From Candidatus Latescibacterota bacterium (GTDB lineage: Bacteria; JAAXHH01), in contig JAJEEG010000006.1 in assembly GCA_022821085.1 (NCBI GenBank), positions 939,330 to 1,003,329 of the forward strand: 64,000 bases of DNA, given 5' to 3'. Each line of letters opens with the position of its first letter. Positions within the stretch are counted from its first letter, which is position 1. This document shows positions 33,842-42,728 of the stretch, in pieces. Below the pieces are notes generated by a model that saw nothing but the letters and a program-made list of their open reading frames with translations, was not told where the DNA came from and did no database searches. The translations under genes were made by a program, and so were the position numbers.

Positions 33842-35605
33842 ATGACCAGTGATGCGATGGCCAACCAATCCGGGGTCCGGTACGAGGCGGACGAAAGACC
33901 GCCGATCCCCTTGACGATTGGTCTCGGCCTGCAGATCGCGCTGCTCACGGTGGGCGGGGTGGTGCTGACCGTCGCAATCGTGAGCCGTGCCGGCGGCGCC
34001 AGCGAATCCTACCTGACCTGGGGCGTTTTCGCCGCCGCGGCGATCTGTGGCATCACCACGGCCATCCAGGCGCTCCGCGTCGGCAGGATCGGCGCCGGCT
34101 ACGTGCTCATGATGGGCACGTCAGGCAGTTTCATCGCGGTGTGCATTACGGCGCTCGTCCAGGGCGGGCCGCCGCTGATGGCTACGCTGATCATTATCTC
34201 CTCCCTGTTTCAGTTTCTGCTGTCGACGCGCCTGTCGCTGCTTCGCAGGATACTGACGCCCGTGGTATCCGGTACGGTAATCATGTTGATCTCGGTTACC
34301 GTGATGCCCATTGCCTTCGATATGATCGGGGACGTGCCCGAAGGCGAACCCGTGACAACGGCTCTGGTCATCGCTGCCGTCACCATGCTGGTCTCCATCG
34401 GCATCGCGTTGAAGGCGACCTCTTCGCTGCGCCTCTGGGCGCCGGTGATCGGGATCGCGGCCGGGTCCATCGTCAGCGCCTACTTCGGATTCTACGATAC
34501 CGCGCGGGTGGCGGCCGCTCCGTGGGTGGGATTGCCGGAAGGCAGTTGGCCGGGGATCGATCTTGCATTCGGGCCGGCATTCTGGGGATTGCTGCCCGCC
34601 TTCATGTTCGTGACGCTGGTGGGCGCGGTGGAGACAATCGGTGACTCCGTGGCCATACAAAGGGTTTCCTGGCGCCGTCCCCGAGCGGTGGACTACCGGG
34701 CCGTCCAGGGCGCGGTGGCGGCGGACGGCCTGGGCAACCTGCTTTCCGGTCTCATGGGGACGGTACCCAATACGACCTATTCCACGAGCATCGCCGTGAC
34801 CGAATTGACCGGCGTGGCGGCCCGAAGGGTGGGCGTCGTCGTAGGCGCGGCCTTCATCGCGGTCGCGTTCATTCCAAAGTTCCTCGCCGTGGTGCTGGCC
34901 ATACCGAATCCCGTGGCAGGCGGATTCCTCATCGTACTGCTGTCACTGCTCTTCGTGATCGGGATGAAACTGGTCGTCCAGGATGGCATCGACTACCGGA
35001 AGGGCCTGATCGTCGGCGTGAGTTTCTGGATCGGCGTGGGATTTCAGAACGACGCCATTTTTCCCGAGCTTGTCTCGGGTTTCGCCGGAGGACTCTTGCA
35101 GAACGGCATGACGGCCGGCGGCCTTACGGCTATGGTCATGACACTGTTCATGGAATTGACCGCTCCCCGGAGATACCGGCTCGAATCCGATCTGACCCCG
35201 GCGGCGTTACCCGGAATCAAAGACTTTCTGGAGGACTTCGCTTCGCGAAACGGATGGGATTCCGCCATGTCCGGCCGGCTGGTGGCGGCGAGCGAGGAGA
35301 CCTTGCTCTCACTGGGCCGCGATGCAGACGATGGCAGCGCGCGTAAACGCCTGCTTCTGGTCGCGCACCGGGAGGAAGGCGGAGCCGTTATCGAACTGGT
35401 GGCCTCCACGGGAGAGGGAAATCTGCAGGACCGGATCGAATTACTCGGCGACGAAAGGGCCGTGGAGACCCCGGAGGAAATGGAGGTTTCGCTTCGTCTC
35501 CTGAGGCACTTCGCTTCGTCGGTGCACCATCAGCAGTACCACGATACCGATATCATCACGCTTAAGGTGGATGTTCGCCCGAACCACACCGACGCGTCGT
35601 CCTGA
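33842..35605 (+). CDS. NCS2-type nucleobase permease with C-terminal GHKL-like domain (paralogue 2)
   Basis: This 587-aa protein has the same length and layout as the preceding permease and is closely alike throughout, including NQSGVRYEADERPP at the start, the QRxSWRRPRAVDYRAVQG loop, PNTTYSTSIAVTELTGVA and the C-terminal domain (SGRLVAASEETLLSL...LLRHFASSVHHQQYHDTDIITLKV). It is a tandem duplicate. The ATG at 33842 gives the matching length; a TTG at 33824 is also in phase. The 86-base gap before it holds only T-rich sequence. Its stop lies in the first copy of a 50-bp duplication. Confidence 0.85.
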   Translation: MTSDAMANQSGVRYEADERPPIPLTIGLGLQIALLTVGGVVLTVAIVSRAGGASESYLTWGVFAAAAICGITTAIQALRVGRIGAGYVLMMGTSGSFIAVCITALVQGGPPLMATLIIISSLFQFLLSTRLSLLRRILTPVVSGTVIMLISVTVMPIAFDMIGDVPEGEPVTTALVIAAVTMLVSIGIALKATSSLRLWAPVIGIAAGSIVSAYFGFYDTARVAAAPWVGLPEGSWPGIDLAFGPAFWGLLPAFMFVTLVGAVETIGDSVAIQRVSWRRPRAVDYRAVQGAVAADGLGNLLSGLMGTVPNTTYSTSIAVTELTGVAARRVGVVVGAAFIAVAFIPKFLAVVLAIPNPVAGGFLIVLLSLLFVIGMKLVVQDGIDYRKGLIVGVSFWIGVGFQNDAIFPELVSGFAGGLLQNGMTAGGLTAMVMTLFMELTAPRRYRLESDLTPAALPGIKDFLEDFASRNGWDSAMSGRLVAASEETLLSLGRDADDGSARKRLLLVAHREEGGAVIELVASTGEGNLQDRIELLGDERAVETPEEMEVSLRLLRHFASSVHHQQYHDTDIITLKVDVRPNHTDASS

Positions 35606-35696
35606 GCGTTCGCCCCGGCGATGCGTACTACCCGGCAGCCGGCAACTCGTCCTGAGCGTTCGTCCCGGCTATGCGTACTACCCGGCAGCCGGTGCT
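35597..35696. repeat. 50-bp tandem duplication covering two convergent stop codons
   Basis: 35597-35646 and 35647-35696 match over their first 46 bases with two mismatches (TCGTCCTGAGCGTTCG..., TGCGTACTACCCGGCAGCCGG). Copy 1 carries the TGA of the permease; copy 2 carries the TAG (minus strand) of the PhyH gene. Each copy contains both stops, so before the duplication the two convergent genes would have ended about 25 bases apart. Confidence 0.9.
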
Positions 35697-36463
35697 TCAG
35701 CCCCAACCCCCGCCACGATTACTTCGGGCTTTGTGGACTTGAACGGGCTGTCTTTCGAAGAGCGGCAGTGCGTTGAAGCGTAGTGATACTGGAGCGCCCT
35801 TCGTCGCCGGTCGGAGGTATTCGGCGGCGTGTAGTGGTAGGTCTCGCCGTGGAAAACGAGGGCGTCCCCGGATTTCATAACACAGGCTACCGCGTCCTCC
35901 GCCGTCGGCGCCGAAGACAATCCGTAGTCGTCCGCCACACCCCCGTGTTCCCCGATGCCTTCGCGGTGCGACCCCGGAATGACGTGCATGCATCCGTTCT
36001 CCACGTCCGCGTCGTCCAGCGCGATCCAGAACCCGAATACATTGTTGGGTTCCAGTCGGAAGTAGGCGTTGTCCTGGTGCCAGACCTTCTGGCCCCCGAA
36101 CCGGGGGGGCTTCATCAGCAACATGCTTTGAAACAGGGAAACGTCCGGTCCGATCAGTTCGACGGCGATACCCACCATTCCGGGATGGAGCGCCAGGCTG
36201 CGGAACAGCTCGCTGTGGCGGGTCATCCGGAACAGCTTCCGCACACCAAGCTCCGTGGATTCGGGCGTTACCGTACCGCGACGGGCGGCCGGCTCGATCT
36301 GCACCAGTTCCTCCGGAACGTCCGGGTAACGGTCCACGATCGCCGTAATTTCGCGCCGGATGGATTCGACTTCGTCCGGGGAAAGGAACGCATCCGCGAT
36401 GAAGTAGCCGTCCCGGTCGAAGGCGGTTTTCTGTTCGTTTGACAACAAGGTCCCGGCGGTCAT
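35678..36463 (-). CDS. Phytanoyl-CoA dioxygenase (PhyH) family protein
   Basis: The 261-aa protein has the iron ligands in QKVWHQDNAYF (His-x-Asp) and the distal His in HGETYHYTPPNTSDRRRRALQYHYAS (His and 2-oxoglutarate Arg). IALDDADVENGCMHVIPGSHREGI is the PhyH signature strand. It starts 3 bases after the stop of the zinc-free dehydrogenase upstream, forming an operon DUF362-dehydrogenase-PhyH. The substrate is unknown. The third PhyH of the window and not closely alike to the others. Confidence 0.92.
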   Translation of the reverse strand: MTAGTLLSNEQKTAFDRDGYFIADAFLSPDEVESIRREITAIVDRYPDVPEELVQIEPAARRGTVTPESTELGVRKLFRMTRHSELFRSLALHPGMVGIAVELIGPDVSLFQSMLLMKPPRFGGQKVWHQDNAYFRLEPNNVFGFWIALDDADVENGCMHVIPGSHREGIGEHGGVADDYGLSSAPTAEDAVACVMKSGDALVFHGETYHYTPPNTSDRRRRALQYHYASTHCRSSKDSPFKSTKPEVIVAGVGAEAPAAG

Positions 36464-36466
36464 GGA

Positions 36467-37480
36467 TCAGTCCTTCCAGTTGAACACGACACCCATCATG
36501 TTCTTCTCACGACGGTAGATCATTTCGTAGGCTTCATTGATTTGGGAGTAGTGCATCCGGTGGGTTATCAGGCGCTTGGGTTCGAGCTTGCTTTCCCGCA
36601 TCAGGTCCAGCGTAAAGCGGCACATGGAAGACCATTCCCTCCGGTCGCCCCGCTCGGGGGGGAACAGGTAGCCGGCCCGTCCGTTGATGGCAATCAGGGA
36701 AATCCCCTTGGCGTAGAACCATTCCATGTCCAGGGGATTGAAATCGAGCGGCGGTTCGCCCCGGCCGGGCAGGGCTACGATGCCGACCCGCCCGTTGTTG
36801 CGCACGATCTGGCAGGATGTACGTAGCGCGGGCCAGGGATTGGCCGTGAGAATGACCAGGTCGACGCCCTCGCCGTGAGTGAAGTCGTCCAGCTTTGCAT
36901 CCAGGTCCGGATCGTTGTACATGAAAGTCGCATCGGCCCCCATACGCACGGCCATTTCCATGCGCACCGGGCTGTTCGCGATGCCGATCGTCCGGGCCCC
37001 GAGGCACGGTCCGAGGCCGACGGCGCCAAGACCGAGGACGCCCAGGCCGACGACGGCCACATTCTCGCCAGGCTGGAACTGCGACTTGTAGTAGCACAAG
37101 GCACTGAGCGTGTACAGGTGGCCGTATACCGCGTCCTCGTCGTGCACGCCTTCGGGGACCTTGACGAACATTTCATCGTCCTTCGCGATGAACTCGGACT
37201 GGTGAGGGTACCGGGAGATGACCCGGTCGCCCACGGCGAAGTCCGTGACGGCGTCTCCCACGCCGCGGATCACGCCCAGATTGCTGTCGCCGACCCAGCG
37301 CGGGAAATCCGGCGCTCCGGGCACCTGCTCCGCACCTTCGTAGTTACCACGGTCCGTCCCGATCTTGAGCGCCGATATCACGGTCTCGACCCAGAGGTCG
37401 TGAGGACCCAGGCTGTCCGTGTCCAGGGGATGGTCTTCGATGCGCAGGTCTCTCGGGCCATAGAGCATGGCGATTTTCAT
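36467..37480 (-). CDS. Medium-chain dehydrogenase/reductase lacking zinc ligands
   Basis: The 337-aa protein has the MDR fold with NAD(P) motif VAVVGLGVLGLGAVGL (residues about 140-155), but the catalytic Cys-Gly-x-Asp is ALKIGTDRGNYEG (Ile for Cys), the GHE motif reads GDSNLG, and no four-Cys structural zinc loop is present. It should therefore be zinc-independent, like quinone-reductase or bchC-type members, or have another role. It lies between a DUF362 gene (14 bases upstream) and a PhyH gene (3 bases downstream) in one operon. Confidence 0.85.
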   Translation of the reverse strand: MKIAMLYGPRDLRIEDHPLDTDSLGPHDLWVETVISALKIGTDRGNYEGAEQVPGAPDFPRWVGDSNLGVIRGVGDAVTDFAVGDRVISRYPHQSEFIAKDDEMFVKVPEGVHDEDAVYGHLYTLSALCYYKSQFQPGENVAVVGLGVLGLGAVGLGPCLGARTIGIANSPVRMEMAVRMGADATFMYNDPDLDAKLDDFTHGEGVDLVILTANPWPALRTSCQIVRNNGRVGIVALPGRGEPPLDFNPLDMEWFYAKGISLIAINGRAGYLFPPERGDRREWSSMCRFTLDLMRESKLEPKRLITHRMHYSQINEAYEMIYRREKNMMGVVFNWKD

Positions 37481-37494
37481 AATCTAATCTCCGA

Positions 37495-38712
37495 TCAGGC
37501 CGACAGGGCGGAAAGGCAGCTGTCGTAGACCTCGAATCGCTCGCCTTCCGTTTCCTCGGGGTCCACCAGCTTGAGCCAGAGGGCGCTGCCGGGTCTGGCC
37601 GAGCTGTACGACCGGTGGCTGCCGATCACGGAGGGATCCTCGCCGTGCCAGGCGACTTCCCCCTCCTGCATGTAGATGAATTCTCCACGGTACCGGTCCA
37701 CGATGTCTTTTTGGTGATCGCGGTAGAACAGGCCCTGTTCGCAAGCCGTGCGCCGCAGTCTGTGCAGCAGTTCGGGCGCTTCGTCGATGTCCGAATCGAA
37801 GTGCGACACCGGGGCCTGCACATCGCACTCGAAATCGATTTCGTCCAGGTCTACCGTGCCGAAACCCCGCTGCGCGGCCACCAGGAGGTGATTCCGGTCC
37901 CGGCGAAACGGCGGCGTCGGCCAGTCCGACGCGGGATCGTGCCCCATCAGATGAGCGCCACAGGCGTCCGTGGCCGTGATCTGGTCGCCGGCGATCAAAA
38001 CGTCGCCCACGCGCCCTTCACCGCCCCACTCCCTTCCTTTCTGGCCCACCAGCCCGTCGATGATGTTCAGGCATGGATTCGTGATCATGGCCAGGTCGGG
38101 AAGCACGTACGAGAGCCGGATCGCGTGATGGAAATACGTCCGGACACGCCCCCCGGGGGGAACGATGGGTGGGAGCCCGAAGAGGTTCTTCATGCACAGC
38201 GTGATGCCCATGAAGGAGTGATTCTTCATCTTCGCCACGGAAATCACTTCGTCCGCGTCCTCGAACACGCCGCTCAGGATGTACCGGTCGAACATGTTCC
38301 CGCCGCCCGGCACGTCGTACACCGCCCAGGGCGGACGGTTCGAGTCGTCGTACTTGACGTCGAATTCGCGGAGGTGGTGGACGTAATTGAACTCGTCCGG
38401 CGTGAGTTTGTCCTTCGCGTAGGGATTGGTGTCCGTGGCGTAGATCTCCGCGTCGGTATGTTCCCGGAGCAGTTGCAGCACGGCCCTGCATACCGCGTCG
38501 TCCACCAGCTCCTGCCGGCGCCCCTTGAACCGGACGACGTTGTCCATGGGTTTCATCATGTTGAACTTGATGACGATCTTCCGGGCTTTCTCGATGCGCG
38601 CCCAGGACTCTGCCAGCGGTTCGGTGATGCGCTTGAGCGTTTTGTAGACGCCATCGTATGGCGACCGATGGTCGCAGGACGCCGCGCGAACGGTGTATTG
38701 CTTCTCCGGCAT
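37495..38712 (-). CDS. DUF362 domain-containing protein
   Basis: The 405-aa protein shows the DUF362 pattern: ARKIVIKFNMMKPMDN, then EIYATDTNPY, DADEVISVAKMKNHSFMGITLCMKNLFGLPP (the most conserved part) and LNIIDGLVGQKG with VLIAGDQITATDACGAHLMGHDP. DUF362 proteins are often joined to 4Fe-4S ferredoxin domains, but no such Cys cluster is here. Function is unknown. GGAG lies 8 bases before the ATG. First gene of the operon with the dehydrogenase and PhyH genes. Confidence 0.85.
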   Translation of the reverse strand: MPEKQYTVRAASCDHRSPYDGVYKTLKRITEPLAESWARIEKARKIVIKFNMMKPMDNVVRFKGRRQELVDDAVCRAVLQLLREHTDAEIYATDTNPYAKDKLTPDEFNYVHHLREFDVKYDDSNRPPWAVYDVPGGGNMFDRYILSGVFEDADEVISVAKMKNHSFMGITLCMKNLFGLPPIVPPGGRVRTYFHHAIRLSYVLPDLAMITNPCLNIIDGLVGQKGREWGGEGRVGDVLIAGDQITATDACGAHLMGHDPASDWPTPPFRRDRNHLLVAAQRGFGTVDLDEIDFECDVQAPVSHFDSDIDEAPELLHRLRRTACEQGLFYRDHQKDIVDRYRGEFIYMQEGEVAWHGEDPSVIGSHRSYSSARPGSALWLKLVDPEETEGERFEVYDSCLSALSA

Positions 38713-39148
38713 GTCATGGTCTCCAGGTGATGCGGCACGAGAGGGAATTCAATTCAAGTTGCAATATACATCCACCGAAAACGGCGACAAGGGCAAAGGG
38801 CCGGGTTCGGTCCGGCCGGCCCGGTACGGTCCGGTTGGGCCCGGTACGGCCCGGCCACGTCCCTGCGCAGCCCGTTCCGGCCGGGCCGCTTCCCTGCGCA
38901 GCCCGTTCCGGCCCGGTCGATTACGTGCGCGGCGTCGACGACGCGATAGTCGCGACGGCCGTCAAAATGAAAGGCGCGGGCATTTTGGGTTGTATATTAA
39001 ATTTCGATGGGGCATATTGAACACCCCTTTGTCCTGTGATTCCCCCACGGGGAAACCGAATAGCCATCGGGAACGCGGTACGCCCGCGCAATCTGGACCG
39101 TTCCGGCCGGGCTGGCTGGGCTGGCCGGGCGCCGCATCCAACAGGAAG
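38713..39148. other. Intergenic region with GC-rich repeats between divergent genes
   Basis: No gene is supported in these 436 bases between the DUF362 gene (leftward) and the TRAP genes (rightward). Two 23-base direct repeats (TCCCTGCGCAGCCCGTTCCG plus GCC) occupy 38860-38882 and 38891-38913, and GCCCGGTACGG occurs twice just before them (about 38819-38849). They are degenerate, low-complexity CGG/CCG-rich units. Promoters for both directions should lie here, but I could not place them with confidence. Confidence 0.7.
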
Positions 39149-39739
39149 GTGAACACGGAATTGAATGCGCTTCGGAAATTCGTACGGTTCGTGGACGGGT
39201 TGAACGAACGGGTCGGTACAGTCGTTTCCTGGTTTACGACTCTGCTCGTCCTGACCGTCTGTCTCGACGTGTTCACCCGGTATTTCCTGCGCAGGAGCAG
39301 CGTGGCGGTGCAGGAACTGGAGTGGCACTTCTTCGCGGTGATCTTCCTGCTCGCCTCGGCCTGGGCCCTTAAGCACAACAAGCACGTCCGCGTGGACGTG
39401 CTGTACATGAACTTCAAGCCCCGAAGCCAGGCCCTGGTCAATCTCATCGGCAGCCTGCTGTTCCTGCTTCCCTTCGCGGTGATCGCCATCTGGAGCTCCC
39501 AGAATTTCGTCCTGAATTCCTTCCGGATCGGCGAGGTCTCCCCGGATCCGGGCGGTCTGCCCGCCCGATACATCCTGAAGGCCATGATCCCCATCGGGTT
39601 TTCGCTCATACTCCTGCAGGGACTGGCCCTGGCGGCACGCTCCCTGGACCGGTTCATCCACGGAGGAGAAGACCCCATGGGCGAAACGGACGAGTCGCCC
39701 CCGAGAGGGCTTTCGGCCAGGGAGGAGGACGCGGTTTGA
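39149..39739 (+). CDS. dctQ: TRAP transporter small permease (DctQ-type)
   Basis: About 196 aa with four membrane helices: VGTVVSWFTTLLVLTVCLDVFTRYFL, HFFAVIFLLASAWALKHNKHVRVDVLY (the DctQ signature, with HVRVD), ALVNLIGSLLFLLPFAVIAIWSS and ILKAMIPIGFSLILLQGLALAARS. It serves as the small membrane subunit of a TRAP importer with the next gene. GTG at 39149 (AGGAAG just before) is chosen; TTG at 39161 with AGGAAGG at 39143-39149 is an equal option. The frame is open far upstream but through repeats. Confidence 0.88.
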   Translation: MNTELNALRKFVRFVDGLNERVGTVVSWFTTLLVLTVCLDVFTRYFLRRSSVAVQELEWHFFAVIFLLASAWALKHNKHVRVDVLYMNFKPRSQALVNLIGSLLFLLPFAVIAIWSSQNFVLNSFRIGEVSPDPGGLPARYILKAMIPIGFSLILLQGLALAARSLDRFIHGGEDPMGETDESPPRGLSAREEDAV

Positions 39740-41049
39740 CCGAAGCGATGCCCCTCATCCTTTTCCTGGTCCTCTTCCTGATGCTCCTGTTGGGGTACCC
39801 GGTCGCCTTCACCCTGGGCGGCGTGTCCGTACTCCTCGGCCTGATGACCTTCGGCGCGGATTTCTTCAACCTGCTGCCCCTGCGCATCTGGGGCGTCATG
39901 ACGAACTATGTCCTGCTCGCCGTGCCCCTATTCGTCTACATGGGCGTCATGCTGGAGAAATCGGGCCTGGCCGAGGACATGCTGGAGACCATGGCCCTGC
40001 TCTTCGGCCGGCTGCGGGGCGGGCTCGCGGTGGCGGTGGTGATCGTGGGGGCGTTGCTGGGCGCGTCAACGGGCATCGTGGGGGCGACGGTCGTGACCAT
40101 GGGCCTGCTCAGCCTGCCCACCATGCTCAGGCGCGGTTACAGTCCCCAGGTGGCTACGGGTACGATCGCCGCGTCGGGGACCCTCGGCCAGATCATCCCG
40201 CCCAGCGTGGTGCTCGTGCTGCTCGGGAGCATCCTCAACGTGTCGGTCGGGGACATGTTCATCGGCGCCGTCATCCCGGGCGCCATCCTCGTGGGCATGT
40301 ACCTGGTCTGGATCTCCATCGTCGCCGTATTCAAACCCACAGAGGCCCCGGCCATGCCCGCCGAGGAACTGGCCGCGTTCCGTGAAAGCGGCATGTTCAG
40401 GAAGATCATCCGGGCCTTCCTGCTTCCCCTGGGCCTGATGACCGTCGTGCTGGGCTCCATCTTCGCGGGCATCACCTCGCCGACGGAAGCGGCGGCCGTG
40501 GGTGCGCTGGGCGCGACCCTGCTCACCGTCTTCCAGGGCAAGTTCTCCTATGAAACGCTGAAGGAGGTCATGAAGGAGTGCACGCACATCACGTGCATGG
40601 TCTTCTTCGTGCTGGTGGGCGCCGAGGCTTTCGGGCTGGTATTCCGGGGCATGAAGGGCGACGCGTACATGACCAGCCTGATCATGGACGCCAACCTCAG
40701 TACCTACGCATTCCTGGCGCTGGTCCTGGTCATGATCTTCATCGCCGGCTTCTTCATAGATTTCATCCAGATCACCTACATCATCGTGCCGGTCGTCACG
40801 CCCATCTTCATCGCCTTCGGGGTCGACCTGCTGTGGCTCGGCATCCTGATCGCGGTGAACCTGCAGACTTCCTTCCTCACGCCGCCCTTCGGGTTCTCCC
40901 TGTTCTATCTGAAAGGCGTGGCGCCACCCGAAGTGCAGACCCGGCACATCTACCGGGGTATCCTGCCCTTTATCGTGATCCAGCTGATCTGCCTGAGCCT
41001 GCTGGTCTACACCCCGCTCCTTGCCACGTGGCTGCCGAGCCTGCGCTAG
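39736..41049 (+). CDS. dctM: TRAP transporter large permease (DctM-type)
   Basis: The 437-aa protein has about 12 membrane helices and DctM marks: [105 protein letters not shown] and [33 protein letters not shown]. It moves organic acids such as sialic, keto- or sugar acids with Na+. Its TTG start overlaps the DctQ stop (TTGA) and is preceded by GGAGGAG. No DctP-type binding protein gene is in the window. Confidence 0.93.
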   Translation: [437 protein letters not shown]

Positions 41050-41060
41050 GGCGCTAGGTT

Positions 41061-42704
41061 TCAGTAACCGATCGCACAGCCGTCTTTTCGGGGCTCGGAC
41101 GCACCGTGTAGCATGCCGGATTCCGGGTCGATGCGTATTGCCTGGTAGCCGCCGTATCCGTGGGAAGACCGGGATATCCGGTGGCCCAATTCCTCCAGAC
41201 GCTGGAAGGCACCGTCGTCGATGCCTTCTTCCACGTTGACCCGGCCCCCTCCGGCCTCCATCGGGGTGCCCGTGGGTTCGGCCGAACCGAAGTGCTGGAA
41301 CCGCGGCGCGTCGCCCGCCTCCTGTACGTCCATACCGAAATCGATCATGTTGCAGAGGACCTGGGTGTGGCCCTGCGGCTGCATGGCGCCGCCCATCAGG
41401 CCGAAAGTGAGCCAGGGCTTCCCGTCCCGGGTCACCATGGCGGGGATGATGGTGTGAAAGGGTCGCTTGTGGGGCGCCAGCGCATTGCGGTGCGCGGGAT
41501 CCAGCGAGAAGAGCTGCCCCCGGTTCTGAATCGGGAATCCCGTGCGCTCCGGCACGATGCCCGAACCGAATCCCCGGAAGATGCTCTGGATGAACGAAAC
41601 GGCGTTGCGGTCGCTGTCGACGACAGTCATGTAGGCCGTGTCGCCATGCTGCAGGATGGGATCGCCGGCCGGGACGTCGACCGCCGCCCTGCGGGGATCG
41701 ATGCGTTCACGCTGCCGGTCGGCGTAGTCCTTTGACAGCAGCGCTTCCACGGGTACGTCCGCGAAGGCTGGATCGGCGTAGAACACGGCGCGGTCGGCGT
41801 AGGCGAGTTTCTTGGCTTCGATCTGCAGGTGCAGCGTTTCGGCCGAAAGACAGCCCGTTTCGGCGAGGTCGTAGCCTTCCAGGATGTTCAGCATCTGCAG
41901 GGCGGCGATGCCCTGCCCGCTCGGGGGCAGTTCCCAGACTTTGTGGCCCCGGTAGTCGACGCAGACGGGATCGTCCCAGGTCGACGCGTGGTTCCGGAAA
42001 TCCTCAGCGCTAAACAGTCCGCCGACGTCCCGGGAGCACGCCACGACGGCCTCGGCGATTTCGCCTTCGTAGAATGCGTCGCGTCCACCTTCTGCCAGGA
42101 TGCGGTAGGAACGGGCCAGGTCCGGGTTCCGGAACACCGCGCCGGGTTCGGGTGCGTGGCCGCCGGGCAGGTAGACGCGGACGGACTCGGGCCACGGCTT
42201 CAGCAACGGCGTGGACCCCGCCCAGTCCCGCGCGATGATGTCCGATACGGGGAACCCGTTCTCCGCGTAAGAGATAGCAGGTTCCAGCACCTGCCCCAAA
42301 GACATCGTGCCGAAACGATCGAGCAGTTGGGACCAGCCGTCGACGCAGCCCGGAACGGACCAGTTCAGCGGTCCGGTATCGGGGATGTATTCGTGTCCCC
42401 GGCTGTTGTAATAGTCGATCGTCGCCGCGTAGGGTGCCCGGCCGCTCGCGTTGAGACCCGTCAGCCCGCCGCGCTCCGCCTCCCAGGCGATGACGAAAAG
42501 ATCGCCGCCGATGCCGCAAGACATGGGTTCCACCACGCCGAGCGCCGCGTTGACGGCGATGGCGGCGTCAAAGGCGTTGCCCCCGGATCTGAGGATTTCG
42601 ATGCCGGCCTGGGCGGCCAGCGGCTGGCTCGTGGCGACCATGCCCCTGGGCGCCATGACGACCGAGCGCCTGGAGCGACGGTATGCGTAGGGATCGTATC
42701 TCAT
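41061..42704 (-). CDS. ggt: Gamma-glutamyltransferase (gamma-glutamyltranspeptidase) family protein
   Basis: The 547-aa protein has the Ntn-hydrolase layout: GMVATSQPLAAQAGIEILRSGGNAFDAAIAVNAALGVVEPMSCGIGGDLFVI at the start and the autoprocessing/nucleophile Thr in ILQHGDTAYMTVVD (about residue 360), then FGLMGGAMQPQGHTQVLCNMIDFGMDVQEAGDAPRF. No signal peptide is apparent, although the enzyme is often periplasmic, so a cytoplasmic acylase-like role is possible. It is the last gene of the kynU-ADH-epimerase-ggt operon (24 bases after the epimerase stop). Confidence 0.92.
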   Translation of the reverse strand: MRYDPYAYRRSRRSVVMAPRGMVATSQPLAAQAGIEILRSGGNAFDAAIAVNAALGVVEPMSCGIGGDLFVIAWEAERGGLTGLNASGRAPYAATIDYYNSRGHEYIPDTGPLNWSVPGCVDGWSQLLDRFGTMSLGQVLEPAISYAENGFPVSDIIARDWAGSTPLLKPWPESVRVYLPGGHAPEPGAVFRNPDLARSYRILAEGGRDAFYEGEIAEAVVACSRDVGGLFSAEDFRNHASTWDDPVCVDYRGHKVWELPPSGQGIAALQMLNILEGYDLAETGCLSAETLHLQIEAKKLAYADRAVFYADPAFADVPVEALLSKDYADRQRERIDPRRAAVDVPAGDPILQHGDTAYMTVVDSDRNAVSFIQSIFRGFGSGIVPERTGFPIQNRGQLFSLDPAHRNALAPHKRPFHTIIPAMVTRDGKPWLTFGLMGGAMQPQGHTQVLCNMIDFGMDVQEAGDAPRFQHFGSAEPTGTPMEAGGGRVNVEEGIDDGAFQRLEELGHRISRSSHGYGGYQAIRIDPESGMLHGASEPRKDGCAIGY

Positions 42705-42728
42705 GGTCTTGGTATCTCCGCACGAAAC

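Noticed and set aside
38819-38913. Possible CRISPR-like repeats
   Set aside because: Only two 23-base copies with an 8-base spacer, GC-rich and degenerate, and no cas genes. This is a short tandem duplication.
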